64,000 bases of DNA from Aquimarina sp. Aq78 (GTDB taxonomy: Bacteria; Bacteroidota; Bacteroidia; Flavobacteriales; Flavobacteriaceae): assembly GCF_900299525.1 (NCBI RefSeq), contig NZ_OMKA01000023.1, positions 1-64,000 of the forward strand, read 5' to 3'. The notes beneath the pieces were generated by a model. That model was not told the origin of the DNA, made no database searches, and was given only the letters and a program-made list of their open reading frames with translations. A program made the translations under genes and the position numbers. Positions 34,318-43,185 of the stretch are shown here, in pieces. The first letter of the stretch is position 1; every line of letters starts with the position of its first letter.

Positions 34318-35352
34318 ATGTACGTATTAGAAGAGAAAATATATTTCTGGTTATTATTGGGTGTTCCAGTACTAATTCTGCTGTTTTTAGGAGTATTAGT
34401 TTGGCAAAAAACGGCTCAGAAGAAGTTTGCAGATGCAGCACTTCTTAAGAAATTGAGCCCCAATCGATCTATCTTTAAATCGGTATTGAAAATCATAGTA
34501 ATTAGTTTAGCTCTGGCTTGCTTGGTGATAGCTCTGGTTAACCCTAAGGTAGGTACAAAACTTGAAACTGTAAAACGAGAAGGAGTAGATGTCGTTTTTG
34601 CAATAGACGTTTCTAAAAGTATGCTAGCAGAAGATATTGCACCTAATAGATTAGAAAAGTCAAAGCAATTAGTCACCCAAATTATCAATAATCTGGCGAG
34701 TGATCGCATTGGGATCATAGCATATGCGGGTAGTGCTTTTCCTCAATTACCAATTACTACAGACTATGCTTCGGGAAAGATGTTCCTGCAATCTATGAAT
34801 ACAGAAATGCTATCCTCTCAAGGAACTGCAATTTATGAAGCTATAGAATTGGCAAAAACATACTATAATGATGAAGAGCAAACCAATAGAGTTTTATTTA
34901 TTGTAAGTGATGGAGAAGATCATGAAGGTAATGTAAAGGCCATTGCAGAAGAAGCTGCCAAAGAAGGAATTAAGATCTTTACTATCGGTGTAGGATTAGA
35001 AAAAGGAGCACCTATACCCATAAAACGAAACGGAATTATACAAAGTTATAAGAAAAATAGTCAGGGAGGTACTGTTATTACCAAATTAAACTCGACAACT
35101 TTACAGGAAATTGCTAATCAAGCAAATGGCACATACATTGATGGTAGAAATACAAGTGAAGTTGTAGAAGAAGTAACCACGGTACTGCAAAATATGGATA
35201 AGAAAGAATTCGAAGCCAAGCAGTTTGCAGATTTTAAAGATCAGTTCCAGTGGTTTCTGTTTGCTGGATTATTATTATTATTTTTAGATATTTTCTTATT
35301 AGAAAGAAAAACATCTTGGGTAAAAAAATTAAACCTGTTTAACGAACAATAG
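34318..35352 (+). CDS. batB: BatB-like VWA domain membrane protein
   Basis: The 344-residue protein repeats the BatA layout: two N-terminal helices, a VWA domain with MIDAS DVSKS (in FAIDVSKSMLAED), SDGEDHEG, and a C-terminal membrane helix (about 311-330). It follows batA by 58 nt and precedes batC by 6 nt. Its similarity to BatA points to gene duplication and a probable BatA-BatB complex. Confidence 0.9.
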   Translation: MYVLEEKIYFWLLLGVPVLILLFLGVLVWQKTAQKKFADAALLKKLSPNRSIFKSVLKIIVISLALACLVIALVNPKVGTKLETVKREGVDVVFAIDVSKSMLAEDIAPNRLEKSKQLVTQIINNLASDRIGIIAYAGSAFPQLPITTDYASGKMFLQSMNTEMLSSQGTAIYEAIELAKTYYNDEEQTNRVLFIVSDGEDHEGNVKAIAEEAAKEGIKIFTIGVGLEKGAPIPIKRNGIIQSYKKNSQGGTVITKLNSTTLQEIANQANGTYIDGRNTSEVVEEVTTVLQNMDKKEFEAKQFADFKDQFQWFLFAGLLLLFLDIFLLERKTSWVKKLNLFNEQ

Positions 35353-35358
35353 TGAGGT

Positions 35359-36240
35359 ATGAAAAAGATTTTATGTATTATATTATGTTTTCAGATGGGG
35401 ATTATATATGCTCAGGAAGAGAATCGTGATGAAGTTATTAATGAAGCAAATCAGTTTATAGCTACAGGTAATAAGGTTCTGGTTAAAGATGGTAATTTCC
35501 CTAAAGCAGAAGGAGAATACAGAAAAGCGATTGCAAAAAATCCTGTAAACCCTACAGCAAAATATAATTTAGCTAATGCGTATTATAATTCTGAAAAATA
35601 TGATGAAGCTACACATCGTTATACAGAAGCAGCTAAGATAGCTTCGGCTAAATCAGAAAAACATAAGGCATTTCATAATCAAGGGAATACCTATATGGAG
35701 CAAAAAAAATATAAAGAAGCTGTTGAAGCTTATAAAAATGCACTTAGAAATAATCCTAAAGATGATGAAACCCGTTATAATCTGGCATTAGCCAAAAAAA
35801 TGCTAGAGCAACAGCAGCAGCAGAACGATCAGAATAAGGATAAAGACAAAGACAAAGATCAGAAGGAGGATAATAAGGATAAGAAAGAAGGAGACGATAA
35901 AGAAGATAAAAAGGGAGATGACGGAGATAAGGAAAAAGAAAAGGGAGAAGATCAAAAGGATAAAGAAGGAGATAAAGGAGAGGATAAAAAGGATGAAGGA
36001 GATAAAGAAAAAGATGAGAAGGGCGAGCCTAAAGATGAGAAAAAGGATAAAGGAAAAGATCAAAAAGATCAGGAAGGCGAACCTAAAGACCAGAAGCAAC
36101 AGCAGGTTCAAGGTAAATTATCACCAGAACAAGTTAAAAGTTTACTCGAAGCTATGAACAATCAGGAAAAGAAAGTTCAGGATAAGATTAACGCCAAAAA
36201 AGCTCAAGGGTCAAAAGTTAAAACAGATAAAGACTGGTAA
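35359..36240 (+). CDS. batC: BatC-like TPR protein with a long charged tail
   Basis: The 293-residue protein has a signal peptide (about 1-19), two to three TPR repeats (about 45-150; AKYNLANAYYNSEKYDEA, AFHNQGNTYMEQKKYKEA), and a low-complexity Lys/Asp/Glu/Gly/Gln region (about 155-250). The tail is unusually long and made of KDKDKD-type repeats, which may bind cations or act as a flexible spacer. It probably works in the periplasm with BatA and BatB. It is preceded by batB (6 nt) and followed by batD (55 nt). Confidence 0.85.
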   Translation: MKKILCIILCFQMGIIYAQEENRDEVINEANQFIATGNKVLVKDGNFPKAEGEYRKAIAKNPVNPTAKYNLANAYYNSEKYDEATHRYTEAAKIASAKSEKHKAFHNQGNTYMEQKKYKEAVEAYKNALRNNPKDDETRYNLALAKKMLEQQQQQNDQNKDKDKDKDQKEDNKDKKEGDDKEDKKGDDGDKEKEKGEDQKDKEGDKGEDKKDEGDKEKDEKGEPKDEKKDKGKDQKDQEGEPKDQKQQQVQGKLSPEQVKSLLEAMNNQEKKVQDKINAKKAQGSKVKTDKDW

Positions 36241-36295
36241 TTTGATAAAAGACTTGTTAGGTTTTAAAAATCTAACGATCTAAATAGCATAAAAA

Positions 36296-38062
36296 ATGAA
36301 ACTAAAACTAATTTTTCTAACCTTATTTCTGACCACAATGCAGCTTGCATTAGGGCAAGTGAGGTTTGAGGCTAAAGTAAGCAAGAAAAAGTTAGGTGTA
36401 AATGAAAGATTACGAGTAGATTTTGAAATGAATAAGGATGGAGACAATTTTACACCTCCTTCCTTTTCGGGATTTACTGTTGTAGGTGGACCTAATCAAT
36501 CTATTAGTAATTCATGGGTTAATGGAAAACGATCATACGCCAAAACATTTAGTTATTTTCTTGAACCTACACGTAGAGGACAATTCACTATAAAACAAGC
36601 AACTATAGAGATTGATGGGCAGACGTATAAAACATTACCGATTAGAGTTGAGGTTACAGGTGCAGTAGATAAACCAAAGGATGGCAATGATACAGATTTT
36701 GTTGCCAGTGAAAACCTTCATCTTATAGCAGAAGTTTCTAAATCAGATCCCTATTTAAATGAGGCAATTACAGTTGTTTATAAACTATATGTTAGTCCGC
36801 GAATTAGTGTAAGCAACTGGAGAGAGCTAGACAGTCCAAAATACAGCGATTTTTGGAGTCAGGCAATCGATATGAAACAACTCAAAATTGAAAACGGACA
36901 ATATAAAGGAGAACCATACCGTTATGTAGTGCTTCGTAAAACAGTACTGTATCCGCAAAAGACAGGTAAATTAAATATAGAGCCTCTCACTTTAACCGTT
37001 TCTGTAGATGTTCCCACAAAAAGAAGAGACATTTTTGGTGGTAGATTATACACAACGGTTAATAAGACTGTAGCCGCAGGTAATAGAATAATAGAGGCAA
37101 AACCTTTACCAATCCAAGGAAAACCAGATGATTTTTCGGGCGCAGTGGGAGATTTTGATTTTAAAGTAACCACTAATAAAGTAGAGCTAGATGCTACAGA
37201 ATCTTTAGATGCTAAGGTTTTGGTTAGTGGTAATGGTAATTTAAAACTATTTGATTTACCAAAGCTTAATGTACCTAATGGTTTAGAACAATATGAACCG
37301 CAGCATAATGAGAGAGTACGAACAAATCTTACAGGTATGGGAGGTAACATATCTGATACCTACACCTTAGTACCACAGTATAAAGGTAAATATCCAATAC
37401 CATCAATTTCGTTTTCTTATTTTGATTTAAAAACAGAAACATATAAAAGAATTACATCAGATGAGATTGTAGTTAATGTAAAAAATGGCCCTGATGGGGG
37501 AGATACAGTCGTTACATCAGAATCTGGAGGGACAAATAAAAAATTAGTAACTCAAGTGGGAAACCAGTTTAGATTTTTAAAACTAAATGCAGGTCTTCAA
37601 CCTATTAAAAAAGAGTACTTTTTTAAATCTACTGTGTACTGGTTGTCATTAACGGCACCTTTATTAGCGATTCCTCTATTCCTTTTCTTTGGTAAAAAAA
37701 GACAAGAACGACTAAGCGATGTAAGTGGTAACCGAGTTCGGAAAGCAGATAAATTGGCCCGTAAATATCTTTCTGAGGCTAAAAAGAATCTAGGGAACCA
37801 AAAAGAGTTCTATATAGCTATGGAACGAGCATTACATAATTATTTAAAAGCAAAACTACATATCCAGACAAGTGATATGAGTAAAGAACGTATCAAGCGA
37901 TTACTAAAAGAACGTGATGTTGAAGATGCGATATCTATAGAATTTATTGCATTATTAGAGAGTTGTGAGTTTGCAAGATATACTCCATCGTCTACTTCGG
38001 CAATGCAACAGGATTATGATAAAGCCTCTAGAGTAATTGCGTCAATAGATAAACAACTATAA
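36296..38062 (+). CDS. batD: BatD-like oxygen-tolerance protein
   Basis: The 588-residue protein has a signal peptide (about 1-20), a large periplasmic region with the BatD pattern (VRFEAKVSKKKLGVNERLRV, FTPPSFSGFTVVGGPNQS), a membrane helix (about 447-467), and a cytoplasmic helical tail (KADKLARKYLSEAKKNLG). Length is normal for BatD. It is followed 4 nt later by batE. Its molecular activity is not established. Confidence 0.88.
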   Translation: MKLKLIFLTLFLTTMQLALGQVRFEAKVSKKKLGVNERLRVDFEMNKDGDNFTPPSFSGFTVVGGPNQSISNSWVNGKRSYAKTFSYFLEPTRRGQFTIKQATIEIDGQTYKTLPIRVEVTGAVDKPKDGNDTDFVASENLHLIAEVSKSDPYLNEAITVVYKLYVSPRISVSNWRELDSPKYSDFWSQAIDMKQLKIENGQYKGEPYRYVVLRKTVLYPQKTGKLNIEPLTLTVSVDVPTKRRDIFGGRLYTTVNKTVAAGNRIIEAKPLPIQGKPDDFSGAVGDFDFKVTTNKVELDATESLDAKVLVSGNGNLKLFDLPKLNVPNGLEQYEPQHNERVRTNLTGMGGNISDTYTLVPQYKGKYPIPSISFSYFDLKTETYKRITSDEIVVNVKNGPDGGDTVVTSESGGTNKKLVTQVGNQFRFLKLNAGLQPIKKEYFFKSTVYWLSLTAPLLAIPLFLFFGKKRQERLSDVSGNRVRKADKLARKYLSEAKKNLGNQKEFYIAMERALHNYLKAKLHIQTSDMSKERIKRLLKERDVEDAISIEFIALLESCEFARYTPSSTSAMQQDYDKASRVIASIDKQL

Positions 38063-38066
38063 ATGT

Positions 38067-38816
38067 ATGAAAAGAATAGTTGAAGCACTTATTTTTTTAA
38101 GTATAACATTAGGTTTTTCTCAGGATAAAGAAGCATTTCAGAGAGGAAATTCGCTATATAATCAAGAAAAATACCAGGAAGCTATAGATGCATATAAATC
38201 GATTTTGGATGCTGGTCAGGAATCAGCTTCGCTATACTATAATCTTGGTAATGCAAATTATAAATTAAGCAACATTGGTCCTAGTATTTTTTATTATGAA
38301 AAAGCATTGGCATTATCGCCTAATGATGAAGATATTAAGAACAATCTGGCTTTTGCACAGAAGGCTACAATAGATGCAATAGATGTGATCCCAGATGGTT
38401 TTATTTCGAGAACGTTTAAGAAGTTTACTAATATGTTGGATTTTGATAACTGGGCATGGTTTTCGGTGATCTGTATCATTGTATTTGTCCTTCTGTTTAT
38501 TCTGTATTATACAACACATAGTTCTTTAAAAAAGAGAATATTCTTTGTGGGATCGTGGGCGATATTAATTTTTGGATTATTTGGGGTATTCTTTGCTTTT
38601 TCACAATATAATTATATTAAAAATAACCAGTTTGCAATCATTTTTGCTCAGGAAACAACTATAAAAAGTGAACCAAACCTTAGAAGTGAAGAAGTTTTTG
38701 AACTTCATGAAGGAACTAAAGTACTGGTGACAGAAACAGTAAATGATTGGAAAAAAATTAAACTTGCAGATGGTAAAATTGGTTGGATTCCTAAAACTGA
38801 TCTAAAAGAGCTATAA
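38067..38816 (+). CDS. batE: BatE-like TPR and SH3 membrane protein
   Basis: The 249-residue protein has a signal peptide (about 1-18), TPR repeats (about 22-95; SLYNQEKYQEAIDAYKSI, YYNLGNANYKLSNIGPS), two membrane helices (about 128-146 and 157-175) and a C-terminal SH3-like domain (about 190-249; TIKSEPNLRSEEVFELHEG, KIGWIPKTDL). It is the last gene of the operon. The TPR-TM-SH3 order matches BatE; the SH3 domain probably binds peptidoglycan or proteins in the periplasm. Confidence 0.88.
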   Translation: MKRIVEALIFLSITLGFSQDKEAFQRGNSLYNQEKYQEAIDAYKSILDAGQESASLYYNLGNANYKLSNIGPSIFYYEKALALSPNDEDIKNNLAFAQKATIDAIDVIPDGFISRTFKKFTNMLDFDNWAWFSVICIIVFVLLFILYYTTHSSLKKRIFFVGSWAILIFGLFGVFFAFSQYNYIKNNQFAIIFAQETTIKSEPNLRSEEVFELHEGTKVLVTETVNDWKKIKLADGKIGWIPKTDLKEL

Positions 38817-38897
38817 TGGTTACCAAAATTTGCCATACATTTAACAACATTTGAAAGCAATACTGTTATTTTTGTTTTCTAAATTTGCTTTATAGTA

Positions 38898-39224
38898 ATG
38901 ATTAAAATTCAAATAGCCAGATTATTGATAGTATTCGGATTTTTTCTGAATCTAATTGATTATGGTGTTGAGTTAATGCATTTGTATGAAGGAAATAAAA
39001 GCAAAATTGTATTTAATATTGAAGATACTGAAGAAAACTCTGATCCGTTAGAAAAAGAAAGTTCTGAAATCGAAGACTTTAAAGAGAATGATAAGATTTC
39101 TCAATACTATATGGATGAGATAACTTCTATATTACATTTAGATATTAACTACTATCCAGAATTTTATATTCAAAATTCTTCTGTATTTTTAGAATATACT
39201 ACTCCACCACCTGAAATCGTATAA
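38898..39224 (+). CDS. Small hypothetical protein with an N-terminal hydrophobic segment
   Basis: The 108-residue protein has a hydrophobic N-terminus (about 5-22), then an acidic middle (DTEENSDPLEKESSEIEDF) and a Tyr/Pro-rich tail ending TPPPEIV. I do not recognise the family. It sits between the bat operon and the carbonic anhydrase gene on the same strand. It could be a small membrane-associated protein. Confidence 0.6.
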   Translation: MIKIQIARLLIVFGFFLNLIDYGVELMHLYEGNKSKIVFNIEDTEENSDPLEKESSEIEDFKENDKISQYYMDEITSILHLDINYYPEFYIQNSSVFLEYTTPPPEIV

Positions 39225-39342
39225 ACAGTAAACGATTAAGATATCTTTAAACCATTCTGAATAGGTATTATATATAGTAGGTGAAATAAATAATAAACAA
39301 ATTGGAAACATAGTTTTTCAAAACCTAAAAATACGTAGGTTA

Positions 39343-39370
39343 TTGATTTGCTTTTTAATGGATAGCTTTA
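39343..39370 (+). promoter_or_regulatory. Candidate promoter of the carbonic anhydrase gene
   Basis: TTG at 39343-39345 and TAGCTTTA at 39363-39370 with a 17-bp gap give a partial match (one mismatch in the -7 element) to the Bacteroidota promoter. The element lies 50 nt before the ATG at 39421. Confidence 0.35.
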
Positions 39371-39420
39371 AACTCTATCTCTAATAGGAACTGTGATAAT
39401 ACATATTAAAAAAAACATAT

Positions 39421-40050
39421 ATGAAAACACAAACTAAAGAAACACAATCAAAAATGACACCTCAAACGTCATTAACATATCTAGAAGAGGGTAACCAGCG
39501 CTTTTTAAAAAGAGTAAGAGCAGATAGAAATTTATTAGATCAGGTTAAAGATACTAAAGGAGGTCAATATCCTTTTGCAGCAGTTCTTAGTTGTATAGAT
39601 TCAAGAGTTCCTGTAGAGATTGTTTTTGATCAAGGGATAGGTGATCTTTTTAGTGCACGAGTAGCAGGTAACTTTGTAAATGAAGATATTTTAGGAAGTA
39701 TAGAGTATGCTTGTAAAGTAGCAGGATCTAAACTAGTGGTAGTTTTGGGTCATACAAGTTGCGGAGCAGTAAAAGGAGCTTGTGATGATGTTAAATTGGG
39801 CAATATTACAAGTTTATTAAGCAAAATCAAACCTGCTGTAGAAGCTGTAAAAGAACCAAAAGATGCATCGCTTAGAAACTCTGGTAATATCGAATTTGTA
39901 AATAATGTTTCTAAGCAAAATGTGATGCTAACCATAGAGAATATGAGAAACGAGAGTGAGGTTTTGAAAGAATTAGAAACCAGTGGAGATATTCAGATCA
40001 TAGGAGCTATGTACCATGTTGATTCTGGACAGGTTGAATTTTACGGATAA
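39421..40050 (+). CDS. Beta-class carbonic anhydrase
   Basis: The 209-residue cytoplasmic enzyme converts CO2 and water to bicarbonate. Zinc ligands are visible: Cys58, Asp60 and Arg62 in SCIDSRVP, then His111 and Cys114 in GHTSCGAVKGA. The N-terminus (YLEEGNQRFL) is typical of the bacterial beta class. It precedes a SulP transporter by 35 nt; the pair supplies and moves bicarbonate, a known pairing in marine bacteria. Confidence 0.93.
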   Translation: MKTQTKETQSKMTPQTSLTYLEEGNQRFLKRVRADRNLLDQVKDTKGGQYPFAAVLSCIDSRVPVEIVFDQGIGDLFSARVAGNFVNEDILGSIEYACKVAGSKLVVVLGHTSCGAVKGACDDVKLGNITSLLSKIKPAVEAVKEPKDASLRNSGNIEFVNNVSKQNVMLTIENMRNESEVLKELETSGDIQIIGAMYHVDSGQVEFYG

Positions 40051-40085
40051 GATAGAATTAGTTTTTATCGATTAATAAAAAAAAT

Positions 40086-41954
40086 ATGAAGTTTAAAGAT
40101 TTATTTAGTAATGTAAAAGGAGATGCTTTTGGTGGATTAACTGCAGGTATTGTGGCACTTCCTCTGGCATTAGCATTTGGAGTATCTTCAGGATTAGGCC
40201 CAAGTGCGGGATTATATGGAGCAATTTTTATTAGTTTTTTTGCAGCACTATTTGGAGGGACAAATACTCAGATTTCTGGCCCTACGGCACCAATGACAGC
40301 TGTAAGTATGCTGGTAATTGCAGGAATAATAGGTGCTAATGATGGAGATGTAGAAAAGGCTTTACCGGCTATTTTAACAGTATTCTTGCTTTCTGGTTTA
40401 ATGCAGATTGGTTTGGGAGTCATAGGAATAGGAAAATATATCAGATATATTCCTTATCCCGTTGTATCCGGATTTATGACAGCAATTGGTGTGATGATTC
40501 TGATCACCCAATTTTTACCAGCGTTGGGGTATTATCCAAAAGAAGATACCGAATTTGTAAATACATTTAAACCTGAAGCAGAAGAAGTTATTTTGGATAA
40601 GATCCTGAAAGAAGAAGCAGGAGAAGGGATTTTGGTACTAGAGGATTTTAGGGAAACTATAAAAAGAGCAGAAACTATTTCTAATGAAGAAATAAATCTT
40701 GAAGCTGTTACTCTGGCAGGAAATGATGCTTCGGGTGTAATAGGAGCGATTAAAAGTTTACCAAATGCATTATCTAATATCAACTATTTAGAACTTATAC
40801 TGTGTTTAATAACCATAATCATTATTTATGGTTTTAAAAGAATTACAACTGCCATCCCTAGTACATTAGTTGCCTTGGCTCTGGTTTCTGGAGTAGCCTA
40901 TGGTTTTGGTTTAAACTATAGACCAATTGAAGAAATACCAAGCGGTTTTCCGGTTCCGAATTTATCCATGTTTTCAAGTTTTAGTTTAGGCACAATAACC
41001 CCTTATATTTTTACAGCACTATCTTTAGCATTTTTGGGAGCTATTGATTCGTTGTTAACATCGGTTGTGGCAGATAATATGACCAAGACCAAACATAAAC
41101 CTAATAAAGAATTAGTTGGGCAAGGGATAGGTAATAGTATTGCAGCAATATTTGGAGGTATTCCTGGAGCAGGAGCTACGATCAGAACTGTAGTTAATAT
41201 TAATGCTGGTGGTAAAACCAGATTATCAGGAATGATTGCCGGAATTATGTTATTAATTATCTTGTTAGCTCTAGGACCTGTGGCTTCTCAGATCCCTGCG
41301 GCTGTTTTAGCAGGAATTTTAATTACCGTAGGTATAGGAGTAATGGATTATAAAGGATTAAAAGCGATACCTCATATACCTAAGATAGAAGTTGCAATCA
41401 TGATTATTGTTTTGGTCTTATCTGTATTCTGGAACCTAGTATTTGCTGTTGGTATAGGTTTAGTAATTGCATCTCTGATTTTTATGAAGAAGATGGGTGA
41501 CGTTACCGCAAGTGAATCTAAAGTAGAATCATTAAATGGATTAGAACGTAATAATAATGGAGAAAAACTCTGGAAAGATGAAATTAATTTTCCAAAAGAG
41601 CTTAAAGAAGAGATATTTATCAAACATCTTAATGGCCCAGTATTTTTCGGGTTTACAAGCGAATTACAGCAGCTAGCCAACCAAATACCCGAATCTGCCA
41701 CTCATGTTATTTTGAGAATGGATAGGGTACCTTATATGGACCAGTCGGGACTATATACATTAGAAGAGATTATTTTGGGTCTTGAACAAAAAGGCATTCA
41801 TACACATATAGTAGGTATCCAAAAACAACCTTTGTATCTGGCAAAGAATATTGATATTATTCCGGATTTAATACCAGAAAGCTGTGTGTTTGAAGACTTT
41901 GATTCCTGTATCGCCTATTTAGGAGATATTGTAGAAGATACTACTACGAGTTAA
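40086..41954 (+). CDS. SulP-family anion transporter with STAS domain (bicarbonate type)
   Basis: The 622-residue inner-membrane protein has the SulP core: GLTAGIVALPLALAFGVSSG, then ISGPTAPMTAVS, and about 12-14 helices. A STAS domain occupies about residues 500-610 (HLNGPVFFGFTSELQQLANQ, RMDRVPYMDQSG). A hydrophilic insert of about 75 residues (150-225, Glu-rich) interrupts the core near helix 5, unusual for classic SulP proteins. Next to carbonic anhydrase it is most likely a bicarbonate/Na+ symporter, but sulfate is possible. Confidence 0.87.
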   Translation: MKFKDLFSNVKGDAFGGLTAGIVALPLALAFGVSSGLGPSAGLYGAIFISFFAALFGGTNTQISGPTAPMTAVSMLVIAGIIGANDGDVEKALPAILTVFLLSGLMQIGLGVIGIGKYIRYIPYPVVSGFMTAIGVMILITQFLPALGYYPKEDTEFVNTFKPEAEEVILDKILKEEAGEGILVLEDFRETIKRAETISNEEINLEAVTLAGNDASGVIGAIKSLPNALSNINYLELILCLITIIIIYGFKRITTAIPSTLVALALVSGVAYGFGLNYRPIEEIPSGFPVPNLSMFSSFSLGTITPYIFTALSLAFLGAIDSLLTSVVADNMTKTKHKPNKELVGQGIGNSIAAIFGGIPGAGATIRTVVNINAGGKTRLSGMIAGIMLLIILLALGPVASQIPAAVLAGILITVGIGVMDYKGLKAIPHIPKIEVAIMIIVLVLSVFWNLVFAVGIGLVIASLIFMKKMGDVTASESKVESLNGLERNNNGEKLWKDEINFPKELKEEIFIKHLNGPVFFGFTSELQQLANQIPESATHVILRMDRVPYMDQSGLYTLEEIILGLEQKGIHTHIVGIQKQPLYLAKNIDIIPDLIPESCVFEDFDSCIAYLGDIVEDTTTS

Positions 41955-41977
41955 GTAGTTTATATCATATTCAAATA

Positions 41978-42016
41978 AACCTCTGGATTTCTCAATGATT
42001 TTCAGAGGTTTTTTAT
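41978..42016. terminator. Terminator between convergent genes
   Basis: Stem aacctctg (41978-41985) with cagaggtt (42003-42010), followed by TTTTTT on the plus strand. It lies between the SulP gene and the convergent cvpA-like gene. Confidence 0.75.
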
Positions 42017-42025
42017 TTATGGATA

Positions 42026-42553
42026 TTAAATTTGAGTACCCTTTTTAGAATCTTCAGAGTCGTTAGTTTCTCCTTCTTTTAGAATGCTAGGTAATATCAT
42101 TGGCGCTAATTTCCTAACAGGGGAGTATAATACAGAAGAGTTAAGTGTTTCTTCCTTAAGAATAGTAATATTTCTATTTAAGGCATCGACAAAAATAATA
42201 ATGACACTGGCAATAAACGCCATTTTCAATACTCCAAAAGCACCACCTAAGATTTTATTTAGAATACCAAGTGCAGCGTAGTCTGCTATTTTGGTAAGAA
42301 TTTTACCTGCCAAAGAAACAAGGATAACCACGACAATAAAAGTTACTGCAAAAGCTACCAATTTCATAGCTCCTTCTTCCCAATTTACATATTGTTCTAG
42401 ATATCCTCCTGCAATATGAGAAAAATGAACTGCAATGTATATACCAACGATAAGAGCAACAAGAGAGGCTAGTGAGGAAAATAATCCCTTACTAAATCCT
42501 TTTATTAGCCCCCATAACAAAAGAATTCCTAAAATAATATCGATGTAATTCAT
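42026..42553 (-). CDS. CvpA-family membrane protein
   Basis: The 175-residue protein has four predicted membrane helices and begins MNYIDIILGILLLWGLIKGF, the conserved CvpA start (D-x-x-x-G-F-x-G). CvpA proteins are inner-membrane proteins linked to colicin V production in E. coli and later to envelope stress. The start at 42553 is preferred because a perfect -7 promoter element lies just upstream, inside any longer frame. It is monocistronic and divergent from the toxin-antitoxin genes. Confidence 0.85.
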   Translation of the reverse strand: MNYIDIILGILLLWGLIKGFSKGLFSSLASLVALIVGIYIAVHFSHIAGGYLEQYVNWEEGAMKLVAFAVTFIVVVILVSLAGKILTKIADYAALGILNKILGGAFGVLKMAFIASVIIIFVDALNRNITILKEETLNSSVLYSPVRKLAPMILPSILKEGETNDSEDSKKGTQI

Positions 42554-42574
42554 TAATGAATAGTTATTGAATCT

Positions 42575-42582
42575 CAAATATA
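42575..42582 (-). promoter_or_regulatory. Candidate -7 promoter element for the cvpA-like gene (TATATTTG)
   Basis: On the minus strand TATATTTG matches TAnnTTTG fully and lies 21 nt before the ATG at 42553. No clear TTG is found at the usual distance. Confidence 0.4.
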
Positions 42583-42639
42583 ATTCTTTCTGTGTATAAG
42601 TGCACTTTGTCATTTTAATTTTTATTATATATATTTAGC

Positions 42640-42657
42640 ATATTATATATATAATAT
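42640..42657. promoter_or_regulatory. 18-bp palindrome upstream of the antitoxin gene, candidate operator
   Basis: atattatatatataatat is a perfect 18-bp palindrome ending 5 nt before the antitoxin ATG. Type II antitoxins with ribbon-helix-helix domains usually repress their own promoter at such sites. The A/T-only sequence lowers its significance. Confidence 0.45.
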
Positions 42658-42662
42658 ATACA

Positions 42663-42905
42663 ATGAGAAAAATAATAGATATTGATGAGAAAATAATCCC
42701 TAAACTTAAGTTAATAGCAGCAATAGAAGGTTCTAGCGTAAAAAAAACTATGGAAAAAGCTATTGTATGGTATATCAAACAAAAGCAAAAAGAACAGATG
42801 GCTGTAATGTCTTTAGAGCAAAAAGAGGATTTGGGATTATTACTTTTAATGCAACAAGCTAGTGCCCAATCTACAGTAAGTGAAGAAGAATTGTTTAAAC
42901 CCTAG
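42663..42905 (+). CDS. Ribbon-helix-helix-type antitoxin
   Basis: The 80-residue protein begins MRKIIDIDEKIIPKLKLIAA, with a strand followed by two helices (about 1-40) as in CopG/RHH regulators, then a Lys/Gln/Glu-rich helix that should wrap the toxin. It precedes the toxin gene by 4 nt. It would neutralise the toxin and repress the shared promoter. The exact antitoxin family is uncertain. Confidence 0.72.
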   Translation: MRKIIDIDEKIIPKLKLIAAIEGSSVKKTMEKAIVWYIKQKQKEQMAVMSLEQKEDLGLLLLMQQASAQSTVSEEELFKP

Positions 42906-42909
42906 TAAC

Positions 42910-43185
42910 ATGGTATTAAAAACCTCTTCTCAATTTTCTATAGACTTTAAAAAAGTTAAGGATCTTTCGTTACAGGATAAGGTGAAACATGTCCTTAATT
43001 CATTAAAAACAGCCAAAAATGTAAATGATGTGCCTCATTTCAGAAAAATAAGTGGCAATAATAAGGCTTATAAAATGGGTATAGGGTTTTATTATTTGGT
43101 AGGAATCATAACATCAGAGCAGGAAATAACATTGATGCGATTATTACATCGGGATGAAGTGCTACAAGCCATTAAAAACACTTAA
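42910..43185 (+). CDS. RelE/ParE-family toxin
   Basis: The 91-residue basic protein starts at ATG 42910 (MVLKTSSQFSIDFKKVKDLS). The core NNKAYKMGIGFYYLVGIITS and tail ITLMRLLHRDEVLQAIKNT fit RelE/ParE-fold toxins of Bacteroidota, predicted ribosome-dependent mRNA interferases. An upstream in-frame ATG (42880) would overlap the antitoxin and lies before its stop. Its stop codon overlaps that of the convergent TonB receptor gene by 3-4 bases. Confidence 0.75.
   Translation: MVLKTSSQFSIDFKKVKDLSLQDKVKHVLNSLKTAKNVNDVPHFRKISGNNKAYKMGIGFYYLVGIITSEQEITLMRLLHRDEVLQAIKNT

Noticed and set aside
35803..36157. Long open frames opposite and beside the charged tail of BatC
   Set aside because: They are by-products of the purine-rich repeat: one gives only Leu/Ile/Phe, the other only Lys/Arg/Ile. 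The BatC frame is supported by operon context.
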